The notes beneath the pieces are model-generated. The model was given only the letters and a program-made list of their open reading frames with translations. It was not told the origin of the DNA and made no database searches. Positions 32,948 to 43,527 of a stretch of 64,000 bases of DNA are shown one piece after another (the first letter of the stretch is position 1; each line of letters begins with the position of its first letter). The stretch comes from CATQHD01 sp965243165 (lineage in GTDB: Bacteria; Actinomycetota; Acidimicrobiia; Spongiisociales; Spongiisociaceae), in contig OZ251535.1 of NCBI GenBank assembly GCA_965243165.1, positions 372,001 through 436,000 of the forward strand. Direction: 5' to 3'. Both the position numbers and the translations under genes were made by a program.

Positions 32948-33043
32948 GTCAGAGAAATTCTCGTGGAGGCCGTTCGGCAAAACAGGATAGCGCTTGACGA
33001 CTTACAAGAACGTGTCCAGGCTGAAGTGGGAAGGTTCCTGTGA
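32948..33043 (+). pseudogene. Possible 3' fragment of a ribonuclease J-like gene
   Basis: Thirty-one codons (VREILVEAVRQNRIALDD, then LQERVQAEVGRFL and stop) follow the AT-rich operon in the same frame. The pattern of a helix, an aspartate-rich turn and a VxxxVGRFL helix resembles the end of bacterial RNase J proteins, but the expected RRPMI...P tail is missing. It has no start codon or ribosome site. This is a weak, eye-only similarity and may be chance. Confidence 0.28.
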
Positions 33044-33100
33044 GCTTGTTCAGGGAAGCGCCGGCAGTGCGGGACGGGTAACCTCCGGCGGTCAACGAAG

Positions 33101-33380
33101 GTGAGGGAGGCAGGCTTGGGTTTGGATGCGAAGACCGAGGCGCAGAGGGCGGTCGGCCAAGCCGGGGACGATCTGATCCGGTTGAGTCATGGCTATTGCG
33201 GAGACGGCCTTCGAGGAGGTGCGGTCGGCGGCTTCGGTGGCCGGGGCGCTCGAGCGGGCCGGCTTCGAGGTCGAGATCGGTTGCGGGCGTCGGACGTGGG
33301 GCCCGCTCCGGGCGGCGCCCTGCCCGGAATGGGCGGCCGAGGGCCGCACCGTGATCGCCGCCGCCGTCTGTAGAACCTAA
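33101..33380 (+). pseudogene. Degraded N-terminal fragment of an M20-family amidohydrolase
   Basis: Three frames together spell the start of an M20D (AbgB-like) peptidase/amidohydrolase. Frame from 33101: EAQRAVGQAGDDLIRLSH. Frame from 33189: AIAETAFEEVRSAASVAGALERAGFEVE. A third frame near 33330 gives ALPGMG, followed after another shift by VIAAAV, as in the family motif ALPGIGHACGHN. Internal deletions and at least two frameshifts make it non-functional. The catalytic C-terminal part is missing; the SLH gene region begins there instead. Confidence 0.62.
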
Positions 33381-33423
33381 TACTAGGCCGATATCCTGGG
33401 GTTTTATCGAGCGAAGCAGATAG

Positions 33424-33452
33424 TTGCGGGGGGGGGGGGCCGGTGTTATAAT
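33424..33452 (+). promoter_or_regulatory. Promoter of SLH surface protein A with a 12-G tract in the -35/-10 spacer
   Basis: TTGCGG (33424-33429) and a perfect TATAAT (33447-33452) are 17 bases apart, and TG at the extended -10 position precedes TATAAT (TGTTATAAT). Bases 33428-33439 are twelve consecutive G, ten of them inside the spacer. Gain or loss of a G would change the -35/-10 spacing and so promoter strength. Confidence 0.72.
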
Positions 33453-33515
33453 GAGCGGCCCCGGCCTTGTTGGTCTTAGCCGGGCAGCGTTCGCAAAGAG
33501 AGGAATCGTGCTCTG

Positions 33516-36500
33516 ATGGTGGTGTTTGGTATGCGGCGGCGGTCGTGGTCGGCTGTTGCGGCGGTGTTGGGTTTGGTGGCTTCGTTGTTGGCGGTGGGGT
33601 CGCCGCCGGTGTCTGGCGTTGCGGGCGAGGCCGATAACGAGCCGGTGTATTCGGCGTGTGTGGGCCCGGCGTTGGAGTCGCAGGGTTTGGTGGATGTGGT
33701 GGGGTCGTTCGCCGAGGACGCGGTGAATTGTTTGGCGCATTTCGAGGTGACGCAGGGCCGGACGGAGACGACGTACGATCCGGGGGCCCCGGTGCTGCGG
33801 TGGCAGATGGCTTTGTTCTTGAGCCGGGCGGCGGGTCCGGCCGGGATCGCGTTGCCGGCGAACCCGGAGGTGGGGTTCACGGACACCGGCGAGGTGTTCG
33901 AGGAGGGCCGCACCGCGATTGCGCAGATGGCGCAGTTGAGGGTGATGCGGGGCCGGAGCTCGACGTCGTTTCGTCCGAACGAGCCGGTGTCGCGGGCGGA
34001 GATGGCTGAGATGTTGGATTCGTTTTTGGCCGAGGCTGAGAAGGCGTCTGGTTTGGGGTTGGGCGCTTTGGGCGGCAACGGCGCGGCGCTGTCGGATGTG
34101 GCGCCGGATGATGAGGTGTTCTCTGATATCGGGGGCGTGACTCGGGGTCAGCATGCGGCGGTTCGGCGGATGTTCGAGGCGGGGGTGGCTCGGGGGACGG
34201 CTGATGGGTTGTTCAATCCGGGGGGTTTGGTTACGCGGGCGCAGATGGCGGTGTTCATCACGCGGATGCTGGCGCATACGGCGGCCCGCCCAGCGGGGTT
34301 GACGATCCAGGCCGCCGAGCAGGCGGCGACGGTGGGGGATTCGGTGGAGTTGGCGATTTCGGTGCGCGACAACGACTTGGCGCCGATGCCGGATGCGTTG
34401 GTGGATATGTTCTCGGCTGCGGATCCGGATGAGGCGTTCGGGGAAGACGGACGGTGCTCGGACGAAGGCGTGTCCCAGGTGGGCGGCGTCGGGTTGTGCC
34501 AGGCGGCTCTGGGTGATGCGTCGACCGACCCGTCCGGCGATATCGAGGCAACGGCGAGCGACCTGAGAGAATCGACGACTGTATGGGCCTGGACCGGCGC
34601 CGCCGGCGATGTCTTCGACAACGATGATGTGTCTTCGTCTTCGGCGTCGATCACGATCACCAAGCCCGGGATCAAGCTGATGGTGACCGACGACATGCCG
34701 GAAGGGGCCACGTCATTGGAGTTCGGCGGTCGGGTGGTGTTCACGCTGCAGGTAGTGGACGAGGACGGCAAGGCAGTCGCAGTCGAGGACGTGTCGGTGA
34801 GGGTGGCCGCGGCCGAAACGCAGGTGAACGCAGGGTCCGACCCGGCTGCGGAATCAACTCAGAGGTCGACTTCGGTGTACAAGACCGACGCTTCAGGAGA
34901 GATCGAGTTGTCTTACCGCCAGACCGACCCGCGGCCGGCGAGCAACAACACGGGCGACTCGGCTCGTCTGGATTTGGATATCACCCCGCTGGGCGACTCG
35001 GCGTTGGAGCTGGCGGACAAGACCACCCTGGAGAAGGCCGGGGCGGAGTCCGGGACCGATGCGGAGGATGCGGCGGCGGTGTGGAGGGACTCGTCTCCGG
35101 TGCCCACCGCCCTGACCCTCTCCCAGGCGGTCGAGTACCGTGAAGCCTCGGCCGTCGGCAACGGTGTGCCGCACATGATCACGGCCAAGCTGACCGACCA
35201 GTACGGCCAAGGAATCGGGAGAGCCCAGATATTCTTCCGCTCCGATGACCAGGAAGGCGTCGGCGCCGAGGGCGACGGCCTCACGGTCAGCAAGGACGGT
35301 CATGACGAATATGTCTTCTGGCAGGACGGTACCCGGTATGCCGTAGATTGTGATTTTCCCGTCCTTACTTTCGACAACCTTCCCTTGGAGAACGGTCTGA
35401 CTGCCTTCAGGTGCTTGGAAGGAGAACCGAGGAACTCCAACCGGCGGACCACCCGGTCCAACGGCGAGGCGGTTTTCAGCTACAGCCGGGACAGCGACGA
35501 GATGGGCATAGAGACCATCTGGGCTTCCTATGAGTTGCCTCGCGTTGCCGGCGCCGCAGCCGAGACGCTGGTGAGCAACCGCATCTACCACTACTGGGCA
35601 AAGTCGGCGGACAGTGGATCGGTGTCCGGCCGCTTGCTGGTCCGCGACGCCGACGCCAACCGGGCGGTCATCTATGGGCCGGAAGGTCCGATGGTGTTCG
35701 CATATGACAGCAACGACCATCTGAACAGCCTGGACGGCCCAGACAGGTATGACAACTTCCACGAGCAAATGGGCCGGTCGGAGGACGCCGGGCCCCCCAC
35801 CCATCTCCGAGTGGATGCATACGAGGACAGGGCCAAGACGGTGAACCAACTGACCCTGAGCGGCGAGCAGGGGCATCAGCCCTCGACCGAAATAGTTGAA
35901 CTGCTGGGCGAAAGCTCTCGTATGGCGGCCTCGAACACTGGTGTGATCGCGGTCAGTGCGGGCGACGGCCAGGTGTTCGTGTTCGACGGCGCGGACGACG
36001 CGACTCCCCAAGTGTTGGACGAGACAGAGAACGGTGCCTTTACCTTGGGGCATGATCTAGCTATAAGCGACGACGGCGCGGTGATCGTGGCCAGCGACCC
36101 CTATTACTTCTCGGGGTCCTACGGCGACGGTGTCTACGGCGGGATCGTCCTCATCTATACCCGAGGAAGTAACGGCCTCTACACGCAGACTGCCATGCTG
36201 ACCGATCGAGAGAGTGCTCCCTGGATGTTCAAACAGGAGACCGGGAGCGATACCCATGAATTCGGCAGCGGGGTCGATATCTCCGGCGACGGGCGAACGA
36301 TCGCCGTTGCCTCGCCGGGCGACCAGCGCAGTGTGGAGTCGACCAATAATTGCGAGCTCTACGTAGAGCGCGACCGCGAAATAGCTCTTGTCCTCCCCGA
36401 AACGGGCGAGCTTTACCGCCGTACTATCACCGTCCGGGAGAGGGTAGAGTTCGTGGTCCCTGGGCTATGCATCGAAGGTTATGTGCGCGTGTTCGAAAGG

Positions 36501-37406
36501 CCGAACAGCGGTTGGGCCGACGACGGGGGCGGCGACACCGACACCTCCTTCGGCCTGATCGCATCGTATAAAGCCTTGGTCGGCTCGAATCTTGGGGTCA
36601 GCGTTTCCGACGACGGCTCGGTGGTGGCTGTCGGCTCTCCGGGCATTACCAGCACCGACGATGTGATAGATGCGGGCGGGGTCTATGTTTGGGTGAGGCC
36701 GGGCAACGGGTGGCCTACCTCGTCTGCCAAGGGCGCAACCGCCAAATTGACCCTGGCCGGCGCCGATGCGGTCTCGGCCACGGAGGAACTCCGCCGACTC
36801 GGGCAGGACAACATTTGGCGCGCGGATCTGTTGGGCCGCAGGGTGGGCGCCGGAGCGCGTGTATCGGGCGACGGCTCGACGGTCGTCTTGCCGGGCTTCA
36901 ACGATTTCATCGATGGCCCAGATCGAGAATCGTTCCGGCAGGAGCTGTACGTGTTCAACCGGCCCGCCGGAGGCTGGGACGGCGACACTTCCGATTACGA
37001 AGTGCTGACCCCCGACGCCGAGGCGCCCCGGCCTTCTGTCGAGAAGACGATCACCGAGACCCGAGTCTCAACAGGGCCGAATCCGGGGGACTACGACAGC
37101 GGGACACTCCACTCCCGCCGGTTGGAGTTGCCCGACACCTCGCAGGACGATAACTTCGGTGCATGGGTCGATGTCAACGACGACGGCAACGAGGTGATAT
37201 CGGGGCGCTTCCTGTGGGATGGAGGCGACTATCGCGGCTCGGTGGTCCTTTTCGCCCGAGGTCCGAGCGGCGGCTGGTCGATGAACAGCGATTTCATCGG
37301 CGCCGCTCCGGGCGACGGATACGGCCGTTACGCCGTCTTCGCCGGCGACGACGCGATAGCAGCCATGTACCGCTTCGGCGGAAGGTTGTCCATCATCGGC
37401 CGCTGA
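33516..37406 (+). CDS. SLH-domain surface protein A with Ig-like domains and FG-GAP-type beta-propeller
   Basis: A secreted protein of 1296 residues. A basic start (MRRRSWSA) and the segment VLGLVASLLAVGSPPVSGVAG form a Sec signal. Three SLH repeats cover about residues 45-265 (LRWQMALFLSRAAGP, SRAEMAEMLDSFL, TRAQMAVFITRML) and would bind the cell wall. Ig-like/invasin-type beta domains follow (LEFGGRVVFTLQVVDEDGK, then SLSQAVEY-like repeats). From about residue 800 at least five blades with the pattern FGxxVxISGDGxxIAVxSP form an integrin-alpha-like propeller. AGAGAGGA lies about ten bases before the ATG. The first ~900 bases are nearly identical to the inverted paralogue at 48589-52470. Confidence 0.9.
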   Translation: MVVFGMRRRSWSAVAAVLGLVASLLAVGSPPVSGVAGEADNEPVYSACVGPALESQGLVDVVGSFAEDAVNCLAHFEVTQGRTETTYDPGAPVLRWQMALFLSRAAGPAGIALPANPEVGFTDTGEVFEEGRTAIAQMAQLRVMRGRSSTSFRPNEPVSRAEMAEMLDSFLAEAEKASGLGLGALGGNGAALSDVAPDDEVFSDIGGVTRGQHAAVRRMFEAGVARGTADGLFNPGGLVTRAQMAVFITRMLAHTAARPAGLTIQAAEQAATVGDSVELAISVRDNDLAPMPDALVDMFSAADPDEAFGEDGRCSDEGVSQVGGVGLCQAALGDASTDPSGDIEATASDLRESTTVWAWTGAAGDVFDNDDVSSSSASITITKPGIKLMVTDDMPEGATSLEFGGRVVFTLQVVDEDGKAVAVEDVSVRVAAAETQVNAGSDPAAESTQRSTSVYKTDASGEIELSYRQTDPRPASNNTGDSARLDLDITPLGDSALELADKTTLEKAGAESGTDAEDAAAVWRDSSPVPTALTLSQAVEYREASAVGNGVPHMITAKLTDQYGQGIGRAQIFFRSDDQEGVGAEGDGLTVSKDGHDEYVFWQDGTRYAVDCDFPVLTFDNLPLENGLTAFRCLEGEPRNSNRRTTRSNGEAVFSYSRDSDEMGIETIWASYELPRVAGAAAETLVSNRIYHYWAKSADSGSVSGRLLVRDADANRAVIYGPEGPMVFAYDSNDHLNSLDGPDRYDNFHEQMGRSEDAGPPTHLRVDAYEDRAKTVNQLTLSGEQGHQPSTEIVELLGESSRMAASNTGVIAVSAGDGQVFVFDGADDATPQVLDETENGAFTLGHDLAISDDGAVIVASDPYYFSGSYGDGVYGGIVLIYTRGSNGLYTQTAMLTDRESAPWMFKQETGSDTHEFGSGVDISGDGRTIAVASPGDQRSVESTNNCELYVERDREIALVLPETGELYRRTITVRERVEFVVPGLCIEGYVRVFERPNSGWADDGGGDTDTSFGLIASYKALVGSNLGVSVSDDGSVVAVGSPGITSTDDVIDAGGVYVWVRPGNGWPTSSAKGATAKLTLAGADAVSATEELRRLGQDNIWRADLLGRRVGAGARVSGDGSTVVLPGFNDFIDGPDRESFRQELYVFNRPAGGWDGDTSDYEVLTPDAEAPRPSVEKTITETRVSTGPNPGDYDSGTLHSRRLELPDTSQDDNFGAWVDVNDDGNEVISGRFLWDGGDYRGSVVLFARGPSGGWSMNSDFIGAAPGDGYGRYAVFAGDDAIAAMYRFGGRLSIIGR
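33553..34452. repeat. Inverted repeat, left copy (5' coding region of SLH gene A)
   Basis: About 900 bases encoding the end of the signal peptide and the three SLH domains are nearly identical to the reverse complement of 51535-52433. For example, 33967-34020 matches the reverse complement of 51967-52020 without a mismatch that I can see. Homology continues in patches to about 34840. Ends are approximate. Confidence 0.88.
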
Positions 37407-37436
37407 CGCCCGGCCTGAAAGATCGAGCCCTTCTGC

Positions 37437-38093
37437 GTGAAGGGGGAAGCCGCCCCCGCCCGGCGCGAGGACCGGACGGTGGAGGCGCCGTCCGTTGCCC
37501 TGCCCGTCCGTTCCTTCCGGGGCGCCTATCGGCGGCTGGCGGACGCCTTCGACCCATCGGACAGGGCGGAGCTTGCCCGGGCGCTGGCCTCCCGCACCGC
37601 CGGGGCGGCGGCGGCGGCTGGCGCGCCGCCCGTGATCGTTGCCTCGGCCCCGGAAGTGCGGGATTGGGCCGAGGCCGAGGATTACGAAGCGGTCGACGAG
37701 CCGCTAGGCGGGGGTCTGGACGGGGCCGCCCGCGCCGCTGTCCGGCGCGCCGGCGGGCGGCCCTGGCTCATCCTCCACGCCGACCTGCCCTGCCTGACTC
37801 CGGAGGAAGTCGGCGGGGCGCTGGACCTGCTCCGCGCCGGCCGCCGGGTGCTGGCCCCTTCCTATGACGGGGGGACATCTGCGCTGGGGGGGTGCGGCCC
37901 GTTTCCGTTCTCCTACGGCCCGGCCAGCTTCCACCGCCACCTGCCCGCCGGGCCGCCGCCCGCGGTGCTCTGCTCGCTGGGGTTCGCCCTCGACGTCGAC
38001 CGCCCGCCTGACCTGGAGGCGGCGGTCCGCCACCCGAGGGGCGCCTGGCTGGGAAACTTCCTTCCTGGCCGGGGCCGGGGCCGGGTAGGGTGA
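37437..38093 (+). CDS. cofC: CofC-like 2-phospho-L-lactate guanylyltransferase
   Basis: A 218-residue nucleotidyltransferase that would activate 2-phospholactate (or phosphoenolpyruvate) with GTP for coenzyme F420 synthesis. After a non-conserved start, ALPVRSFRGAYRRLADAF with DRAELARALASR matches the family opening (VPVKP...KSRLA...ER). LILHADLPCLTPEEV holds the metal-binding aspartates, and DGGTSALG and ALDVDRPPDL follow. The expected lysine in the first motif is replaced, so activity should be checked. Start GTG at 37437. The VOC gene starts six bases after its stop. F420 synthesis fits an actinobacterium. Confidence 0.8.
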   Translation: MKGEAAPARREDRTVEAPSVALPVRSFRGAYRRLADAFDPSDRAELARALASRTAGAAAAAGAPPVIVASAPEVRDWAEAEDYEAVDEPLGGGLDGAARAAVRRAGGRPWLILHADLPCLTPEEVGGALDLLRAGRRVLAPSYDGGTSALGGCGPFPFSYGPASFHRHLPAGPPPAVLCSLGFALDVDRPPDLEAAVRHPRGAWLGNFLPGRGRGRVG

Positions 38094-38099
38094 TGCCCG

Positions 38100-38594
38100 A
38101 TGTCCGACGCTCCTGAACTGCTCGAACCGCTGGGCGGCCTGATCGAGTACTTCGACCATGCGGCCTTCGCCGTCCGCGACCTGGCCGAATCGGTCCGCTT
38201 CTTCGAATTGCTGGGCGGCGTCTTCATCGAGGGGGGCGACAACCGGGCCGGGGGGTTCAGATGGATGCAGTTCCGGCTGCCGGGCGGCGGCAAGATCGAA
38301 GCGCTGGCCCCCGTCGAGGACAGCTCATTCCTCCATCGCTTCCTGCGGTCGCGGGGCGAAGGCGTCCACCACCTGACCTTCAAGGTTTCTTCGGTGGAGG
38401 AGGCGGCCCGCCGGGCGGAAGAAGCCGGGCTGAAGGTGGTCGGGCTGCATGTCGAACCGGGCGGTTGGAGCGAGTGCTTCATCCATCCGTCGTCCGCACA
38501 CGGAACGCTGATCCAGCTGGCCGATTGGCCCGATGACCCTCACCCGCCCGTTACCCTGGAGGACGTACTGGCCGGCCGGGGCATCATCGAATGA
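38100..38594 (+). CDS. VOC-superfamily protein (glyoxalase / methylmalonyl-CoA epimerase-like)
   Basis: A 164-residue protein with two paired beta-alpha-beta units of the vicinal oxygen chelate fold. It starts the first unit with FDHAAFAVRDLAESVRFFELLGG and the second with GEGVHHLTFKVSSVEEAARRAEEAG. The histidines in DHAAF and HHLTF and the glutamate in GGKIEALAP are in the places of the metal ligands. The arrangement is closest to methylmalonyl-CoA epimerases or lactoylglutathione lyases, but the substrate is not fixed. It is co-transcribed with cofC (six-base gap). Confidence 0.85.
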   Translation: MSDAPELLEPLGGLIEYFDHAAFAVRDLAESVRFFELLGGVFIEGGDNRAGGFRWMQFRLPGGGKIEALAPVEDSSFLHRFLRSRGEGVHHLTFKVSSVEEAARRAEEAGLKVVGLHVEPGGWSECFIHPSSAHGTLIQLADWPDDPHPPVTLEDVLAGRGIIE

Positions 38595-38656
38595 CCGGCT
38601 TGCCCTGAACGACCGGCTTGCTCATCCCCGAAGATCGACCAGGAAAGGACGACCCC

Positions 38657-38956
38657 ATGGCTATGAAGGCGCCGGTGCATCCAGGCCTCGGCATCAGGGA
38701 CAACTGCTTGGACCCCTTGGGGCTGAGCGTCGCCGACGCGGCGTCCATACTGGGCGTCTCGCGGCGCGCCCTTGCGCGGGTGCTGAACGGGCGGGCGGCG
38801 ATCTCCCCGGAGATGGCCATCCGCTTCGAGAAGGCGGGCTGGTCCAACGCCGAGTTCTGGCTGCGGCGCCAGACCGCATACGATTTGGCGCAGGCCCGCC
38901 GGCGCGAAGATCAGATCATCGTCGAGCGGCGCCGGCTGCCCGCAACCGCCGCCTGA
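38657..38956 (+). CDS. higA: HigA-family antitoxin, orphan upstream copy
   Basis: A 99-residue XRE-type helix-turn-helix protein of the HigA family: HPGLGIRDNCLDPLGLS, then VADAASILGVSRRALARVLNG (the DNA-binding helices), AISPEMAIRFEKAGWS and the tail RRREDQIIVERRRLPATAA. The start has AAGGA upstream. It is nearly identical to the copy at 39436, with a HigB toxin gene between them. No toxin gene precedes it, so it is probably the product of duplication and may still repress the shared promoter or neutralise the toxin. Confidence 0.88.
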   Translation: MAMKAPVHPGLGIRDNCLDPLGLSVADAASILGVSRRALARVLNGRAAISPEMAIRFEKAGWSNAEFWLRRQTAYDLAQARRREDQIIVERRRLPATAA

Positions 38957-39125
38957 CCTGTCCGGCCGATCTCCCAGTCGGGCGGCGGCATCTGTCGCAA
39001 CGCGGTATCCAGCCCCCCTGTTTGACAGGCGTACCGATACACGGTATAATAGGATCATTGCTCCCGAAGGGTCACGCGCGCTTGCGTTGCCGGAGCTTGT
39101 CCGACTTTCCAGGAAAGGATATCCA

Positions 39126-39404
39126 ATGATCGCATCAATCAAGCACAAGGGACTAAAACAAGCCTATCATAATGATGACTTCAGGAGAGTACCCCCTGAA
39201 CTGACGGGTCAGATACGCACAGCCTTGGCATACCTCCAATCTGCTCGAACCATATCAGATATGGCCCTGCCTGGATATCGATTACATCGTTTGAAAGGCA
39301 AGTTACGAGGATTTTGGAGTATCAGTATCTCTGCCAATTGGCGGATAGTTTTTCGTTTGGAAAGTGAAAATGTATACGATGTAAATCTCATTGACTATCA
39401 CTAA
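39126..39404 (+). CDS. higB: HigB-family mRNA-interferase toxin
   Basis: A 92-residue RelE/ParE-superfamily toxin that would cleave mRNA on the ribosome. Recognisable parts are the opening SIKHKGLKQAYHNDDFRRV, then GYRLHRLKGKLRGFWSISI and the end NWRIVFRLESENVYDVNLID, all typical of HigB. It precedes its antitoxin (39436), the normal order for higBA modules. The gene is clearly richer in A+T than its neighbours, pointing to transfer. AAAGGAT before the ATG at 39126 supports this start over an in-frame upstream one. Confidence 0.9.
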   Translation: MIASIKHKGLKQAYHNDDFRRVPPELTGQIRTALAYLQSARTISDMALPGYRLHRLKGKLRGFWSISISANWRIVFRLESENVYDVNLIDYH

Positions 39405-39435
39405 ACCAAGAAACCATCAAAAGGGAGGACGACAC

Positions 39436-39735
39436 ATGACCATGAAGTCGCCAGCGCATCCCGGCCTCGGCATCAAGGAGTATTGCTTGAACCCCCTCGG
39501 GCTGAGCGTCACCGACGCGGCGTCCATACTGGGCGTGGCTCGGCACACTCTTTCTCGGGTGTTGAACGGGCGGGCGGCGATCTCCCCGGAGATGGCCATC
39601 CGCTTCGAGAAGGCGGGCTGGTCCAACGCCGAGTTCTGGCTGCGGTGCCAGACCGCATACGATTTGGCGCAGGCCCGCCGGCGCGAAGACCAGATCGTCG
39701 TCGAGCGGCACCGGCTGCCCGCAACCGCCGCCTGA
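39436..39735 (+). CDS. higA: HigA-family antitoxin of the higBA module
   Basis: A 99-residue XRE-type antitoxin directly after higB (31-base gap). HTH region VTDAASILGVARHTLSRVLNG, followed by AISPEMAIRFEKAGWSNAEF, identical to the upstream copy over long stretches. It should bind and neutralise HigB and repress the operon. AAGGGAGG eight bases before the ATG at 39436 defines the start; the longer in-frame reading from 39391 overlaps the toxin gene and is less likely. The pair plus the upstream copy forms a higA-higB-higA sandwich. Confidence 0.9.
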   Translation: MTMKSPAHPGLGIKEYCLNPLGLSVTDAASILGVARHTLSRVLNGRAAISPEMAIRFEKAGWSNAEFWLRCQTAYDLAQARRREDQIVVERHRLPATAA

Positions 39736-39769
39736 CCGTCCGGCCGGTCGGCGGCGGGAAACGGCAGCC

Positions 39770-40660
39770 CTACCGGACCGGGTAGGCCGCCGGGTCGGAC
39801 TCGAAGGCGCGCCGGCAGCCGGCGGCGCAGAAGTAGACCTGTCCGCCTTCATGGGCGCTGACGAAGCGGGCCGAGGCCGGGTCCACCAACATTCCGCACA
39901 CCGGGTCGACCGCCTGGGGCGGCAGCTCCACCGGTACGGCTTGGCCGCCCGCCCCCGCCGCTTTGAACGCCACCAGCTCGGCCAGCACCGAGACCGCTAT
40001 CTCCTCATGGGAGGTCGGCCCGAGGTCGAGTCCGGCGGGGGCGTGCACCCTGGCCAGGGCTTCATCCGGTACCCTCCGCTCCCGCAGCCAGTCCAACACG
40101 GCGGCGGCCCGCTTCTCGGAAGCCACCAAACCGACATAGGCCGCCGGGCCGGCCAGGGCCGCCTCGAGAGCGGGTTCGTCGAAATGGCCCTGGGTGGCCA
40201 CCACCACGAAGGAGCGGGGGCCGGCGCGGCCTATCTCCTCGACTTCGGTGACCGCTTCGGCCCGCCAGCCGACCGCCTCGGCCAGGCGTTGCAGGGTCTC
40301 GGTCATCGGCGAGCTTCCCACCGCCATCAGATGGGGGGCGGGGAGGATCGGTTCCACGAACACCTCCATGGCGCCTTCGCTGTCACAGGCCATCGCCACC
40401 TCGGCGACTTCCTGACGGTCGTCGTCCTCGCCCAGCATCAGCAGCCGGGCGGCGCCGTCGCCGAGCGACTCCAGCGCATGGCGGACCACGGTGGGGGCGG
40501 CGCAGGCCCCCCCCAGCCAGCCCTCCACCCGTCCGTCGGGGTGGATTACCGCCTTCGACCCGCCCTTGCCCGACGAGGGCCCCCGCACCCAGGTAACGGT
40601 GGCCAGGGCGAAGGCCTTTCCCTCCTCTTGGAGGTGCGCCGCCCGGGCCAGCAGGTTCAT
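39770..40660 (-). CDS. xdhC: XdhC/CoxF-like molybdenum-cofactor maturation protein with C-terminal YHS domain
   Basis: A 296-residue protein. The N-terminal XdhC domain has TVTWVRGPSSGKGGSKAVI and WLGGACAAP, and the Rossmann-like C-terminal half has VVVATQGHFDEPALEAAL and AYVGLVASEKRAA. Such proteins bind molybdopterin and help insert the sulfurated cofactor. The last 45 residues form a YHS metal-binding domain (VDPVCGMLVD, then FCAAGCRRAFESDP), an added module. It lies 34 bases after coxL on the same strand, so it most likely matures the CO dehydrogenase. Confidence 0.88.
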   Translation of the reverse strand: MNLLARAAHLQEEGKAFALATVTWVRGPSSGKGGSKAVIHPDGRVEGWLGGACAAPTVVRHALESLGDGAARLLMLGEDDDRQEVAEVAMACDSEGAMEVFVEPILPAPHLMAVGSSPMTETLQRLAEAVGWRAEAVTEVEEIGRAGPRSFVVVATQGHFDEPALEAALAGPAAYVGLVASEKRAAAVLDWLRERRVPDEALARVHAPAGLDLGPTSHEEIAVSVLAELVAFKAAGAGGQAVPVELPPQAVDPVCGMLVDPASARFVSAHEGGQVYFCAAGCRRAFESDPAAYPVR

Positions 40661-40694
40661 CGGCCTGCACCCCGGCGCGTCGGCGGCCGCAGGG

Positions 40695-43067
<2,373 letters not shown>

Positions 43068-43068
43068 G

Positions 43069-43527
43069 TCAGCTCCCTTCTCCGGCTGCCTGGATGGCCG
43101 CCACGATGTTCATGTACCCCGTGCACCGGCAGAGGTTGCCGGATATCGCCCAACGAACCTCTTCGTCGGTCGGGTTGGGGTTGCTCTCGAGGAGCGAAGC
43201 GCCCACCAGCATCATGCCGGGAGTGCAGAAACCGCACTGCAGGCCGTGGTGCTGCTTGAACGCCTCTTGGACGGGATGGAGATCTCCGTTCTGGCCGAGG
43301 CCCTCCACGGTGGTTACCTCCCGGCCGTCCGCTTGAACGGCGAACACGGTGCAGGACTTGACCGGGCGGCCGTCCATCAGCACCGTGCAGGCCCCGCACG
43401 AAGTCGTGTCGCAGCCGATGTGGGTGCCGGTCAGGCCGAGGTCGGTGCGTATGAAATCGACCAGCAGGCGGCGGGGTTCGACGTCTCTGGCCTCGCCGGC
43501 CCCGTTGACGGTGACGTTGATCTGCAT
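43069..43527 (-). CDS. coxS: Carbon monoxide dehydrogenase, small [2Fe-2S] subunit
   Basis: A 152-residue iron-sulfur subunit. Cysteines of the first cluster are in GCDTTSCGACTVL and the following KSCTVF; those of the second in CGFCTPGMM and GNLCRCTGY. It carries electrons from the Mo-Cu site to the flavin subunit. The start ATG at 43527 shares one base with the coxM stop (TGATG), a sign of coupled translation; a longer reading into coxM is possible but not credible. Confidence 0.95.
   Translation of the reverse strand: MQINVTVNGAGEARDVEPRRLLVDFIRTDLGLTGTHIGCDTTSCGACTVLMDGRPVKSCTVFAVQADGREVTTVEGLGQNGDLHPVQEAFKQHHGLQCGFCTPGMMLVGASLLESNPNPTDEEVRWAISGNLCRCTGYMNIVAAIQAAGEGS

Noticed and set aside
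30941..33100. Insertion sequence or transposon carrying the AT-rich operon
   Set aside because: No transposase, no terminal inverted repeats and no obvious target duplication are visible at the borders.
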